Source: Ferruginibacter sp. | GTDB lineage: Bacteria > Bacteroidota > Bacteroidia > Chitinophagales > Chitinophagaceae | NCBI GenBank assembly: GCA_013141115.1 | Contig: JABFRP010000001.1 | Span: 248,001 to 312,000 of the forward strand | Length of the DNA stretch: 64,000 nt | Direction: 5' to 3' | In this document: positions 45,379-54,883 of the stretch, piece after piece | Layout of the letters: each line of letters begins with the position of its first letter | How positions within the stretch are numbered: position 1 is the stretch's first letter | Notes under the pieces: generated by a model | The model's database searches: none | The model's input: the letters and a program-made list of their open reading frames with translations, nothing else | What the model was told of the DNA's origin: nothing | Translations under genes and position numbers: made by a program

Positions 45379-45990
45379 TTATTTTGGTTGTTGCTCACTC
45401 ATTTTCTTCATAGCCTCTTCCATTTGCTTCATCGCTTCCGGATTTTTTTCTTTCAGCTCTTTTAATTTATCCATGCCTTCTTTCATTTTTGCTGCTAATG
45501 AATCGGTATTCATTTCGTTCAGTTTGTCTAAACCACTGTTAAGGCTATCCATTGCAGCCGAAGGATCTGTACCTTTTTCTTTCATTTTATCTGCACCCAT
45601 TTGCATTACTGATGCTTTATCAAATGCAACTTTCCAGGAGCCGCCTTCTTTCTTTAAAATAAAATTGGTGCTTTCGCCACTTTCTTTTTCTTTAACAGCC
45701 ACAGTTGCTTTGTCGCCTTCTATTTTTGTTTCTCCAAATTCCATTTTAGCCTTATCAAACTTATCCATCTCCTCATTCTTGGCATCTTTAGCCATGTTCA
45801 TACCCATTTCCATTAAGCTAAACATTTGCTCACTGTCTTTAGTGGCTAATTTTTTTGCACCGGCAATATCTTTTTTGCTCATTGCTTCAAAGAATGCCAT
45901 TAATACAGCTTTAGGGTCGCCGCCGCCACCATTACAACCAACAAAAAGAAACGATACAATTACCGCTACGGCCAATAACATTTTTTTCAT
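45379..45990 (-). CDS. DUF4878-like lipoprotein with Met/Lys-rich tail
   Basis: 203 aa from the ATG at 45990. Lipobox LFVGC (Cys19) followed by four glycines. The first 130 residues resemble DUF4878 (AVLMAFFEAMSKKDIAGAKKLAT...KEGGSWKVAFDK). The last 75 are a charged helical region rich in Met, Lys and Glu (KMKEGMDKLKELKEKNPEAMKQ), likely coiled coil. Terminator immediately downstream. Confidence 0.75.
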   Translation of the reverse strand: MKKMLLAVAVIVSFLFVGCNGGGGDPKAVLMAFFEAMSKKDIAGAKKLATKDSEQMFSLMEMGMNMAKDAKNEEMDKFDKAKMEFGETKIEGDKATVAVKEKESGESTNFILKKEGGSWKVAFDKASVMQMGADKMKEKGTDPSAAMDSLNSGLDKLNEMNTDSLAAKMKEGMDKLKELKEKNPEAMKQMEEAMKKMSEQQPK

Positions 45991-46050
45991 AAAAAGTATT
46001 TTAGTTTGTTTAAGTTTCAAAATTAGTTTTATTTTTTATGTTTCAAAGTA

Positions 46051-46707
46051 TTATTGATACAAAATATTTTTTTGTTTTTTACACAGTGGTTGCAGAAACA
46101 GATCGTCCACACCAATAAAAGCAAATTGGCCGATATGGCTGTTGTTAAATTGTAATTTTCCTTTGCTGCCCATTACATAGGCTTTGTACACAAACTCGGC
46201 GCAATACATGCGGTCGTTGCTTTCCAGGTCAAATTTCATATCAAACATAATGCCCATGTGGTGCAGTTGCTTTACTGTAACCATCAGTGTTTTTATTTCG
46301 TTGGCGGTAAACTGGTACCTGTAAATGCCAATGCCTCTGTTGCTGTAAGGCTCAGCAAAAACTTCAAAAGCATCCCTGCGTATCTTTTGGTCAGGATTCC
46401 ATTCTCCTCCCAAAGCATGGTAAATAAAAAGGCTGTCGTTTTCAATACTGGCAATACCGCAGTGCGAATAAGTTTTATCTCTTTGGTTAAGGTTGCGTAA
46501 ACTTTCGCTGGTGAAATCATTGCCGGTTCTTACCACCAGGTCGCCTGTTGCCACTAAAATTTTAGCCGAATCAATTTTTACAAATGCCTGTTCAATTCTT
46601 TTAACTTCCTTTAGTGAATCTTCTTTTGAAATGATCAATTTATTGTAACTGGCGGTATTGTTACAGGCATACAATAAAAAAATGAGGCAGCTAATAAGCC
46701 ACCTCAT
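46051..46707 (-). CDS. YiiX-like permuted papain-fold lipoprotein
   Basis: 218 aa from the ATG at 46707; the frame extends upstream but the signal (MRWLISCLIFLLYACN) sets the start. It has the permuted NlpC/P60 order: His in YSHCGIA before Cys in MYCAEFV, as in YiiX/YebB. Likely amidase or peptidase at the envelope; substrate unknown. The phoH gene begins upstream, 46 bases away. Confidence 0.78.
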   Translation of the reverse strand: MRWLISCLIFLLYACNNTASYNKLIISKEDSLKEVKRIEQAFVKIDSAKILVATGDLVVRTGNDFTSESLRNLNQRDKTYSHCGIASIENDSLFIYHALGGEWNPDQKIRRDAFEVFAEPYSNRGIGIYRYQFTANEIKTLMVTVKQLHHMGIMFDMKFDLESNDRMYCAEFVYKAYVMGSKGKLQFNNSHIGQFAFIGVDDLFLQPLCKKQKNILYQ

Positions 46708-46753
46708 TATATTCCAAAGGTTAGTATTTATAGAAAAAAACATTTAGTCAAAA

Positions 46754-47734
46754 CTACAAACTCTTTTTGGGTTCATCCACTTTGCCGTCATCTTTATTGT
46801 AGGCTTTAATAATTGATTTAACCAAACGGTGCCTTACCACATCTTCTTCATCCAGCTCAATGTGTGCAATGCCTTCGATATTCTTTAAAATACGGGTGGC
46901 TTTAAACAGACCGCTCTGTTGGTTTTTTGGTAGATCAATTTGTGTAGGATCGCCGGTAATAATGGCTTTTGCATTGGGACCAATACGGGTTAAAAACATT
47001 TTTATCTGAAGGTCGTTGGTATTTTGCGCTTCATCCAAAATAATGAATGCATTATCCAATGTACGTCCACGCATATAAGCCAGCGGCGCAATTTCAATGG
47101 TACGTGTGGTCATGTAATAACCTAATTTATCAGCAGGTATCATATCATCCAGCGCATCATACAATGGCCTTAAGTACGGATCAATTTTTTCTTTAAGGTC
47201 GCCGGGTAAAAAGCCAAGGCTTTCGCCAGCTTCCACCGCAGGCCTGGTTAAGATAATTTTTTTAACCGATTTGTTTTTTAAAGCCCTTACTGCTAATGCC
47301 ACCGCAGTATACGTTTTACCTGTACCGGCAGGGCCAATAGCAAATAAAATATCATTTTTATCGCAGGCTTCCACCATTCGTTTTTGATTGGCTGTACGTG
47401 CCCTTACGGTTTTACCATTGGGGCCAAATACCAATACATCATTGGGATTGCGATCCATAAAATTGTCAATCACTTTTTCATCATCGCCGCCTAAAATTTG
47501 TTCAAAGTAATTGGCGCTCATGTGGCCGTTGCGTTCCAGGTACTGCAGAATAAGTTCAATTTTTTCTCTTGCACCTTCAATTTGTTCGGGGGCGCCGCTT
47601 AATTTTATTTGTGTACCACGGCTGAGAATTTTTACGAGAGGGAATTTCTTTTTTAAGATGTCTAACTTTCCGTTGTTTACGCCAAAAAATTCGATGGGGT
47701 TAACGGTTTCAAGGTTGATGATCGTCTCTGTCAA
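46754..47734 (-). CDS. phoH: PhoH family protein
   Basis: 326 aa. N-terminal KH-like part (about 20-75), then a P-loop ATPase with Walker A GPAGTGKT, Walker B IILDEAQNT and the EAGESLGFLPGD motif of PhoH. Probably an ATP-dependent RNA-handling enzyme. A stop codon closes the frame just upstream and no ATG is available, so translation starts at TTG (47734), giving MTETIINLETVNPIEFFGVNN, which matches the family N-terminus. The 227-base stretch upstream (47735-47961) shows nothing else. Confidence 0.92.
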   Translation of the reverse strand: MTETIINLETVNPIEFFGVNNGKLDILKKKFPLVKILSRGTQIKLSGAPEQIEGAREKIELILQYLERNGHMSANYFEQILGGDDEKVIDNFMDRNPNDVLVFGPNGKTVRARTANQKRMVEACDKNDILFAIGPAGTGKTYTAVALAVRALKNKSVKKIILTRPAVEAGESLGFLPGDLKEKIDPYLRPLYDALDDMIPADKLGYYMTTRTIEIAPLAYMRGRTLDNAFIILDEAQNTNDLQIKMFLTRIGPNAKAIITGDPTQIDLPKNQQSGLFKATRILKNIEGIAHIELDEEDVVRHRLVKSIIKAYNKDDGKVDEPKKSL

Positions 47735-47961
47735 AGGTTTTCAGTTTTACGCACTGTTTCTGTTTGTTGTAACAAAATCAACTAAACATAGCAGCGCTTA
47801 GTTTACAATTTTAATTGCATTGGTACTCTTAAACTTCCTTTTCAAATTTAACGAATTGTAATTGATACATCGCCAATTTACTTATCAACAGAATGTTAAT
47901 TAATAACGAAGAGTAAAATGTTTTAGTATTTAAAATTTCCCCTAATGAGTGGTGTCAGATT

Positions 47962-48399
47962 TCAATTGTGCCAACTACTGTACATGTATTTTTTAGGTGA
48001 ATCAATAAGCTGGCCATTGCAATGAAGATACCTTGTTCCATTATAGCCTGGCTGTATATTTAAAGCGATAACTAAACTGCCTTGTGTGTAAAGTTGCTCG
48101 CCTGTAAAATCCTGCGGTTGACAAATTACTGTATCCTTTGCCGTAATTACTTTAGCATAGCAATAGCTGTAGGAATATTTTACTGTAACGGAATTTGTGC
48201 TTTCGCCTTTTTTTAAATTAAAAAAGTAAAACAAATTATTGCCGATATATACTTTGAGATTTTTAAAATCTTCACCAGAATTATTTTTAAATGTTACCTG
48301 TAATTTTTGTTTTGATTGAGCGTTGCACACCAGCATGCTTATACAAAACAGTAACAGTATTACCAGCCTGGTAAAATGCAGTGATGAGAGATGTTGCAT
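47962..48399 (-). CDS. secreted protein of unknown function
   Basis: 145 aa from the ATG at 48399. Signal peptide (VILLLFCISMLVCNAQ). The rest is a small beta-rich domain with three Cys (YCYAKV, VICQP, LHCNG), no family recognised. Stand-alone, AT-rich surroundings. Confidence 0.6.
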   Translation of the reverse strand: MQHLSSLHFTRLVILLLFCISMLVCNAQSKQKLQVTFKNNSGEDFKNLKVYIGNNLFYFFNLKKGESTNSVTVKYSYSYCYAKVITAKDTVICQPQDFTGEQLYTQGSLVIALNIQPGYNGTRYLHCNGQLIDSPKKYMYSSWHN

Positions 48400-48452
48400 A
48401 AAATACAATTAGCTTGTTTGTACAAGTTAATTAATCAGGCAAACATTTTATA

Positions 48453-48815
48453 TTAAACTTCAGCTGCCGCTGGTACATCTTCTAACCGGTAATAAATTGT
48501 CAATCCTCTTTCGGTAGCAATTCTTACATCTTCGTCTGCACCTTTTGAGGCGCCTTCAAGCCTTAGCACTGCATCGCATTTTAAAAGCAGGCGATGAGCA
48601 ACAGGGTATAAAATTTCCTGGTAAGCTGCATCACCAGGTTTGGTAGAGCCTGCAAGCTGTAATAGCGGCAACGCCACCCATTCGCCAATCATAGGTATGT
48701 GTCCTAATCTAAATAAGGGAAGTGCAACAGCTTCCAGTTTATTCAAATTCTGTTGCATTAATGCAGCATCATCGTTGGTGCCGCTGCGGTAAGGGCCTGC
48801 AATAAGTATAAGCAT
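48453..48815 (-). CDS. DUF4406/nucleoside 2-deoxyribosyltransferase-like protein
   Basis: 120 aa. Starts MLILIAGPYRSGT, the NDT/DUF4406 glycine-rich entry, and contains KCDAVLRLEGASKGADEDVRIATERG, the part that in deoxyribosyltransferases holds the catalytic Glu region. Could be a nucleotide-binding protein; catalysis not established. Cytoplasmic, no membrane segment. Confidence 0.75.
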   Translation of the reverse strand: MLILIAGPYRSGTNDDAALMQQNLNKLEAVALPLFRLGHIPMIGEWVALPLLQLAGSTKPGDAAYQEILYPVAHRLLLKCDAVLRLEGASKGADEDVRIATERGLTIYYRLEDVPAAAEV

Positions 48816-48877
48816 GTTGTTGTTTTTTACAAAGAAAGTAAACCGGCAACTGTAAAAACTTAAGGTATATTAAGAAA

Positions 48878-49459
48878 TTATTTTTTGCTTTTGCCAGCCC
48901 TTATGCTACTTAAAAATTCTGCTGTAATGCCTAAGTAAGATGCAATTTGTTTTTGTGAAACCTGGCGGGCAATCTGAGGGTATTTATTCATAAAGTTATC
49001 ATAGCGTTCTTCTGCCGAAAGCGACAGGCTTTGTATAACTCTCAACTGTTCCCTTATGTAAGCATTTTGCATAATAATGCGAAAGAACTTTTCAAACTGA
49101 GGCACTTTATAATACAATTTATCCAGGTCATTTTTTTGTAATTGAAAAATTTCGCTGTGTTCCACTGCCTGAATATTTAACATGGCCGGCAGCTGGTTAA
49201 TAAAACAATACATATCGGTAACCCACCAATCTGCAATAGCAAACATAATGGTAGATTCTTTACCTTCCTTATCAGTATAAAATGCTCTTAACGTACCAGC
49301 ATTTACAAAGTTGATGTATTTGCATAGCTGGCCTTCAGTTAAAATAAAATCCTTTTTTACAAGAGGCTGTTTTTTTAAAAGCGATAGAAAATACAATTGC
49401 TCTTCTTCTGTAAGCGTAATATGTTTAGTTACGTTGTTTAAAATAAGCTCTTGAGGCAT
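48878..49459 (-). CDS. Crp/Fnr-family transcriptional regulator
   Basis: 193 aa. Cyclic-nucleotide-binding-like jelly roll (about 20-140, VNAGTLRAFYTDKEGKESTIMF) and a C-terminal winged helix (SQKQIASYLGITAEFLSSIRAG). No Cys cluster of Fnr type. The effector is unknown. A truncated AHSA1-like remnant precedes it on the same strand. Confidence 0.87.
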   Translation of the reverse strand: MPQELILNNVTKHITLTEEEQLYFLSLLKKQPLVKKDFILTEGQLCKYINFVNAGTLRAFYTDKEGKESTIMFAIADWWVTDMYCFINQLPAMLNIQAVEHSEIFQLQKNDLDKLYYKVPQFEKFFRIIMQNAYIREQLRVIQSLSLSAEERYDNFMNKYPQIARQVSQKQIASYLGITAEFLSSIRAGKSKK

Positions 49460-49498
49460 GTGCTGCTTTGGGATAAAGATAAAATATTTTGACGCTTA

Positions 49499-49675
49499 TT
49501 ATTTTACTTTTAATAACAATTCATCAAGATTATTATGGGCCAAGGTAAATCCTTCTTTAAAACTCAGGCTGATTATTTTCTCCATATCATCTTTGCTGAC
49601 GTAAGTAACAATTACATTTACTTTGGCTCCGGTAGTTGTGGGATAAATATATTCCCTCAATGCATGCCTGGTAAA
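49499..49675 (-). pseudogene. C-terminal remnant of an AHSA1/SRPBCC-domain protein
   Basis: Read on the minus strand the segment gives 58 codons (49675 to a TAA at 49499) containing YPTTTGAKVNVIVTYVSKDD and MEKIISLSFKEGFTLAHNNL. This is the typical last strand and long C-terminal helix of Aha1/SRPBCC proteins. An in-frame stop lies immediately upstream and no N-terminal two thirds can be found. The surrounding 49460-49774 stretch holds nothing else coding. Confidence 0.65.
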
Positions 49676-49774
49676 TTACCAGTGGCAATCATAAAAAGAA
49701 TCTCACTTGTATTTATAATTATGCTCAACAGTGTTACAAAAGCCTGTCCCAAAATCCTTCGCCTCCGCCCAGCA

Positions 49775-52276
49775 CTAAAACCTTGCCACTACTTTAAAAT
49801 TTACCAGGCGTGGTGTTAATCTATTAGGGATGCTGTAGGTTGTGTTGGAAAAATCTTTTATTAATTGATAAGAGATGGTGTTGGGCCTGTCTATTAAATT
49901 AAATACTTCAAAGCTTGCCCAGATATTATCAAAATCTTTAAAAGGGCTGTGACTGCGGCGCTTACTTTTTTCGGTAAGCAGTTGTGCACTAAAGCCAATA
50001 TCAATTCTTATATACGGATCAATGATCAATGCATTGCGGTACTTAACGCTGTTGGGTATATTGTAACTCATGTTACTGCCATACAGCATGTTTAAATGCA
50101 CTTTAAAATTTTTGTTGGTGGGCAGGTAATCTTCCAAATATAAACCCACGGTTATTAAACGGTCTGTTGGGCGGCGCACAAAACCCATTTCGTTTCTAAT
50201 ACTGTCCACTGCCACCTGGTCGGTACTTTTAGCATTGATAATTTCGCCTGCGGCATTTTTATACTGGTAATAAAAATCGTTGTTTAGGTTTTCTTTGGTA
50301 CGCATAAAACCAATACTAAACCAGCTTTCGGCATCCTTTACCAGCTCGCCAAATAGTCTGGCTTCCACCCCGGTAGCATAAGCTTTTGCATCGTTATTGG
50401 CGGCATAGCGAATCTTTACATTGTCTACATCATACACATCCACATCGGTAATGTTTTTGTAATAGGCTTCGGTGGTAATGCGAAAAGGGCGGCCTTCCAA
50501 ACCTTTAAAATTATAATCCATACCTGCCACCAACTGGTAACTTTTTTGTGCTTTTACATCAGTGTTTAATGTGCCGTTATATCGCCTCAACTCCCTGTAA
50601 AAAGGTGGTTGGTTGTAACTACCTGCTGCAAATTTTAATACCACATCTTTTTTCCATTGCGGTTTAAAACTAAGCTGCATGCGTGGGCTTAGTAAAAATT
50701 GTTTGTTGAGCGAATTGTAATTGTAACGGATGCCGGCCTGCAGTGTAATATCTTTTGCGGCTTTGCCCAGGCGAATATTATCTTGCACATAGCCGCTGAA
50801 TTTTTGTATAGAAAGATCGGCCGTTGTTTTTAAAACTTTAAATAAATTTAAATTGGCAGGGTTATGCGGTAAAGAATAACCGGCACTGTCCTGATATTCC
50901 CATTCGTTTAATTTATCGTTAATATTGGTTTGCTCAATACTATTGCCAAATTGTATAAAGTGTTTGCCTTTATCAATACTGCCTTTTACTGCGGCATTGT
51001 ACACGGCAATATCTAAAGTGTTGCGGCCATAGTTTTGGTAATAGCCTGCGCCTAATGGGTTTACTATTTGCCCGAAAGTGCTGCTGGTTTTATCAAAATC
51101 CCTGTCGCCAAAAAGATAAGCGCCAGCAATATCAAAATTTTCATTTTCTTTATTTTGAAAGCGGCTCAGCATCCACTTTAATTTTATTTTTTTGTTGGGA
51201 TTGTACAGCATGCTTAAACCCAGTAAGTTGGTTTTATAGCCATCCTGTTCTTTACCTTCAAAATAAATATCTAAACCAAGGTTGGCAGTAAACAATGGCG
51301 AAAAAACCGAAGTAGTTTTTTGTGCCGATTGCGGAAGCAAAGTGAATTTGGTTACAGAATAATTGCCTAAAAATTCCAACTGCAATTTTTCGTTTACTTT
51401 ATAAGTTATAAAAGTTTGAAAGTCGGAAGAAGAGGGGATATAAGAGCCCACTGTTTCCTGTGCACTCAATAAATTTTTATTGCTTTTATTGCGTACGCCC
51501 ATTAAGTAAGTAACATTGCCTTTTTTATTGGCACCTTCTAAATGAAAACCCTGCTCCAGTAAACTTACATAAGCAGTGCCGCCAAAGCTGCCGGGTTTTT
51601 TATATTGAATGTCCAGCACGCTGCTCATCTTATCGCCATACTTTGCCTGAAAACCGCCGTTGTAAAAATTTACATTTTTGGCCATTTCGGGGTTAATAAA
51701 ACTCAGGCCTTCCTGCTGGCCACTACGAACGAGATAGGGGCGAAAAATTTCAAAGTCGTTGATGTAAATTAAATTTTCATCGTAATTGCCGCCCCGTACG
51801 CTGTATTGCGAAGTGAGTTCGTTATTACTACCCACCAGTATTTTTATTAAACCTTCCACACCGCCAATGGTGCTGGGCATGGTAATGGCATTTTTAGGAT
51901 TTATTTTTACCAGCCCGGCTTCTTTGCGTTGGTTATCGTCGCTAACAATAATTGCTGCCATTGTTTTTCCATCGGGCGCCATTTGAATGGTGGCGGTTTC
52001 TTCTTCGTTATTGCTGAGGTAAAAATTCTTTTGGGCATCTTTATAACCCAGGTAGCTGAATACTAATGCAAAGGCTTTATCGGCAGGTACTTTAATTTTA
52101 AAATAACCGCTGTCATTGGTTTGGGTGCCGGTACTTTTGCCAAGTATTACCACGGATACTTTTTGCAATGGTTTTTCATTTTCATCAATTACTTTACCGT
52201 TAACCCATGCCGATTTTTTTTGTGCAGCAGCAGTAAGGGAGATGATGGTAATACAAAATGCCAAAAAAATTCTCAT
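49775..52276 (-). CDS. TonB-dependent receptor with carboxypeptidase-like regulatory domain
   Basis: 833 aa. Signal peptide ends at TAAAQ (about 18). Carboxypeptidase-D regulatory-like domain (about 22-105, VNGKVIDENEKPLQKVSVVILG), plug (about 110-240, SVRGGNYDENLIYINDFEIFRP), then the outer-membrane barrel ending in Phe (LVNFKVVARF), the usual C-terminal aromatic. The substrate is unknown; no SusD partner or riboswitch is near. It is divergent from a lipoprotein gene. Confidence 0.92.
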   Translation of the reverse strand: MRIFLAFCITIISLTAAAQKKSAWVNGKVIDENEKPLQKVSVVILGKSTGTQTNDSGYFKIKVPADKAFALVFSYLGYKDAQKNFYLSNNEEETATIQMAPDGKTMAAIIVSDDNQRKEAGLVKINPKNAITMPSTIGGVEGLIKILVGSNNELTSQYSVRGGNYDENLIYINDFEIFRPYLVRSGQQEGLSFINPEMAKNVNFYNGGFQAKYGDKMSSVLDIQYKKPGSFGGTAYVSLLEQGFHLEGANKKGNVTYLMGVRNKSNKNLLSAQETVGSYIPSSSDFQTFITYKVNEKLQLEFLGNYSVTKFTLLPQSAQKTTSVFSPLFTANLGLDIYFEGKEQDGYKTNLLGLSMLYNPNKKIKLKWMLSRFQNKENENFDIAGAYLFGDRDFDKTSSTFGQIVNPLGAGYYQNYGRNTLDIAVYNAAVKGSIDKGKHFIQFGNSIEQTNINDKLNEWEYQDSAGYSLPHNPANLNLFKVLKTTADLSIQKFSGYVQDNIRLGKAAKDITLQAGIRYNYNSLNKQFLLSPRMQLSFKPQWKKDVVLKFAAGSYNQPPFYRELRRYNGTLNTDVKAQKSYQLVAGMDYNFKGLEGRPFRITTEAYYKNITDVDVYDVDNVKIRYAANNDAKAYATGVEARLFGELVKDAESWFSIGFMRTKENLNNDFYYQYKNAAGEIINAKSTDQVAVDSIRNEMGFVRRPTDRLITVGLYLEDYLPTNKNFKVHLNMLYGSNMSYNIPNSVKYRNALIIDPYIRIDIGFSAQLLTEKSKRRSHSPFKDFDNIWASFEVFNLIDRPNTISYQLIKDFSNTTYSIPNRLTPRLVNFKVVARF

Positions 52277-52325
52277 GCCATGAAGTTAGTTTATTTTATA
52301 TTTATCAAAATTAAATCGGCATAAA

Positions 52326-53240
52326 ATGTTAAGGATAATTTATTTGCTTGCAATAGTGTTTGTTGTAGCGCCTGGCTGCAGCGAAAAGAAAAAGGGCACT
52401 ACTAAAGAAAACGAAACCACCGTAAAAAAACAGGGGGGCTCTATTGCCGATTCTTACACTGCTGATACTTTGTACCAGGACCTGCCAAAACTATTGGTGG
52501 ATATGTCGGCATCCAGCAATATAGAAGAGCTGCTGCCGCAGGATTGGATACTGGAGGATGATAAAGATGCACTGGAGCTGGCGAGTGATGACGGCTCTTT
52601 TGAAATGCCGGTAAGAACACTATCGCTGGCAACCGATAATACAGTGATTAAAAATTGCCGCAATGCGGTGGAAGAAGGTATGTGGAAGTTTGATAACGAG
52701 AAAAAAACATTAACGCTTAAATATAAAGAAGGCGGAACAGATGTTTATAAAATAAGGTCTTTTGCTGCAGATGAAATGAAGTTGACCAATATTGGCATAG
52801 GATCGGAAACGGTATTAAAATTTGTGGCAGAAGGTAACCGGTACAAAAATAAAAATGATGATCCGTTTTATTTTGCCAACAACAAATGGCGCAAAAGACC
52901 TTCTGCTCCCGAAAATGATGCTGCCATAAAACAACGCTTAAAAGATAACCTGCATTTTTTTATTTTATATTACAAAGATGCTATTGCAAGAAGGGCCAGT
53001 GTGGTTTCTTTTTACGGTTTTCCCAGTTGCCTGCGCTGGTATGCAGGCGGTATTTATATACAGGATAATAAAGAGCAATTAGAAAAATGGGAAGCTTGCT
53101 TTTACAGTAAAGCACAAGCTGCTAAAGCTTTGGCTATAATGGAAGAAGTAATGGCGAAAAAATATACCTGGCCTAAAGGGCAAGCCAACTGGATAAAACA
53201 AAATTTAGCGGTGCTGGAGCAGATGTATGGCAATTTATAA
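52326..53240 (+). CDS. lipoprotein of unknown function
   Basis: 304 aa. Lipobox VAPGC (Cys18) then Lys-rich linker. The centre has an antiparallel-strand region (GMWKFDNEKKTLTLKYKEGG) resembling small lipocalin-like domains; the C-terminal half is helical with Trp/Tyr residues (FYGFPSCLRWYAGGIYIQ). No family assigned. Its stop overlaps the rpe stop on the other strand by six bases (53235-53240). Confidence 0.7.
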   Translation: MLRIIYLLAIVFVVAPGCSEKKKGTTKENETTVKKQGGSIADSYTADTLYQDLPKLLVDMSASSNIEELLPQDWILEDDKDALELASDDGSFEMPVRTLSLATDNTVIKNCRNAVEEGMWKFDNEKKTLTLKYKEGGTDVYKIRSFAADEMKLTNIGIGSETVLKFVAEGNRYKNKNDDPFYFANNKWRKRPSAPENDAAIKQRLKDNLHFFILYYKDAIARRASVVSFYGFPSCLRWYAGGIYIQDNKEQLEKWEACFYSKAQAAKALAIMEEVMAKKYTWPKGQANWIKQNLAVLEQMYGNL

Positions 53241-53882
53241 AGCCTTTAATGCAGCAATAGTAGCTTTAGGATCGGTGGCTTTAAAAACAGTGTTACCCGC
53301 CACTAATACATGTGCACCTGCATCAATAATTGATGGTGCATTTTCCAGCGTTACGCCACCATCAATTTCAATTTTTACATTTAGCAACTGTTCGTCAATC
53401 ATCGAACGAAGTTGTTTTATTTTGGTAAGTGTGTAGGGGATAAATGACTGTCCGCCAAAGCCGGGGTTTACACTCATTAAACATACCATGTCAATATCAG
53501 CTAAAATATCTTTTAAACTTTCTACCGGTGTATGCGGATTAACGGCTACGCCAGCCTGCATGCCCAAACTTTTTATTTGCTGAATATTGCGGTGTAAATG
53601 TTTACAGGCTTCTATATGTACGGTAAGTATATCGGCGCCGGCCTTTTTAAAAGCTTCGGCATATTTTTCGGGTTCTTCAATCATTAAATGCACATCGCAA
53701 ACCTTGGTAGTAGCTTTTCTAAATACTTCAATAAGCATGGGGCCAAAACTAATATTGGGTACAAAGCGGCCATCCATTACATCTAAATGAAACCAGTCGG
53801 CCTGGCTTTCGTTAAGCATTTTACACTCCGCTTCTAAGTTAATAAAATTGGCAGCTAATAAAGATGGGGCGATGATGGGCAT
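53235..53882 (-). CDS. rpe: ribulose-phosphate 3-epimerase
   Basis: 215 aa TIM barrel of the pentose phosphate pathway. Metal and catalytic signatures: HLDVMDGRFVPN with Asp, VHLMIEEPE, MSVNPGFGGQSF and EIDGGV. Length and order normal. Convergent overlap of six bases with the lipoprotein gene, so no room for a separate terminator. Confidence 0.96.
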   Translation of the reverse strand: MPIIAPSLLAANFINLEAECKMLNESQADWFHLDVMDGRFVPNISFGPMLIEVFRKATTKVCDVHLMIEEPEKYAEAFKKAGADILTVHIEACKHLHRNIQQIKSLGMQAGVAVNPHTPVESLKDILADIDMVCLMSVNPGFGGQSFIPYTLTKIKQLRSMIDEQLLNVKIEIDGGVTLENAPSIIDAGAHVLVAGNTVFKATDPKATIAALKAL

Positions 53883-53976
53883 TGATGTATGTTAAATAGT
53901 TTATGACAAAGTTAGCAATATCAATTGACAGCTAAACAGATTGAACTCTAATATTCCCTTTAGGAGATTTAGGGGT

Positions 53977-54786
53977 TTACTTTACGCCCAATCTTGCCAG
54001 CGCATCCTTTGCTTCAATATAATCGGGATTATATAGAACGGCCGAGCGATAACTTTCAATAGCGTCATTGGTTTTGTTTAATTTTTCAAAACAGCGGCCC
54101 ATCCAGTAATAGCCTTCGTCAAATTTATTTTGCAGCGTTACCGCTTTGTCTAATATTGTAAGGGCCTCTTCATATTTTGCCATATCGTATAACACAATAG
54201 CTTTTTCCCGATAGGCCAGCATAAAGGTGTAATCCAGTGCAAGGCAATTATCAAAATAGCCTAATGCTTTTTGCTTATTGCCTGTTGCGGAAAAATAAAG
54301 GCCCTTAATTAAAAGTGCTTCCTTATCTGCCCTTGCATTTTTACCCATCAATAAGGCATCGGCCATTACAATGGCATTGGTGTCTTTTGTTTGTGCATAT
54401 AACCATCCTAAAGACATAATGAACTGTGGTTCCGGAAAAATTTCAATCGCTTTTTCATAAGCTTTTATTGCACCGGCGGTATCAGCTTGTTCAATGTGCA
54501 GTTCGGCTTTTTTATCCCAAAGCCTTGTATCGGTGCTGTCTTTTTGCAGGGCAGTGTTGGTTTCTGCCAATGCAAGATCTGTGGTGCCGTTATCCTGGTA
54601 ATATTGTATCAGGTTTTCTCTTAACAACATCGAATCCGGATATTTTGCAATGGCATCCTTCATTTCTTTTTCCTGTACAGGTATATCTTCTTTTTTTGTA
54701 ACAGGCTCTTCATTATTATTATTGCAAGCTGGTAAAAATGCCAATAACAGCGCCCCCAAAAACGGTATTCGTATGATAGTTGTCAT
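53977..54786 (-). CDS. TPR-repeat lipoprotein
   Basis: 269 aa. Lipobox FLPAC (Cys21) followed by NNNNEEP. At least five TPR units (about 45-265). A scaffolding role at the envelope is usual. Divergent from the TolB-like gene. The gap between it and rpe contains a CCCTTTAGGAG-AGGGG motif found at other gene ends. Confidence 0.85.
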   Translation of the reverse strand: MTTIIRIPFLGALLLAFLPACNNNNEEPVTKKEDIPVQEKEMKDAIAKYPDSMLLRENLIQYYQDNGTTDLALAETNTALQKDSTDTRLWDKKAELHIEQADTAGAIKAYEKAIEIFPEPQFIMSLGWLYAQTKDTNAIVMADALLMGKNARADKEALLIKGLYFSATGNKQKALGYFDNCLALDYTFMLAYREKAIVLYDMAKYEEALTILDKAVTLQNKFDEGYYWMGRCFEKLNKTNDAIESYRSAVLYNPDYIEAKDALARLGVK

Positions 54787-54837
54787 AACTGCAAATTTAA
54801 GGTGCTGATTTTAATCAGGCTGACAATTTTCTGACAA

Positions 54838-54864
54838 TTGACAAATATTCAAAACTTATCTTTG
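54838..54864 (+). promoter_or_regulatory. candidate promoter for the TolB-like gene
   Basis: TTG at 54838-54840 and TATCTTTG at 54857-54864, 16 bases apart, fit the Bacteroidota boxes with slightly short spacing; 20 bases to the ATG at 54884. Confidence 0.5.
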
Positions 54865-54883
54865 GCACTTTAAAAATTAATAC

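Noticed and set aside
45473..46057. Plus-strand ORF of 194 codons
   Set aside because: Antisense to the Met/Lys-rich lipoprotein, Ser/Ile/Leu-rich, no domain.
49535..49819. Plus-strand ORF of 94 codons
   Set aside because: The opposite strand carries the AHSA1-like remnant and the TonB receptor end, which explain the openness.
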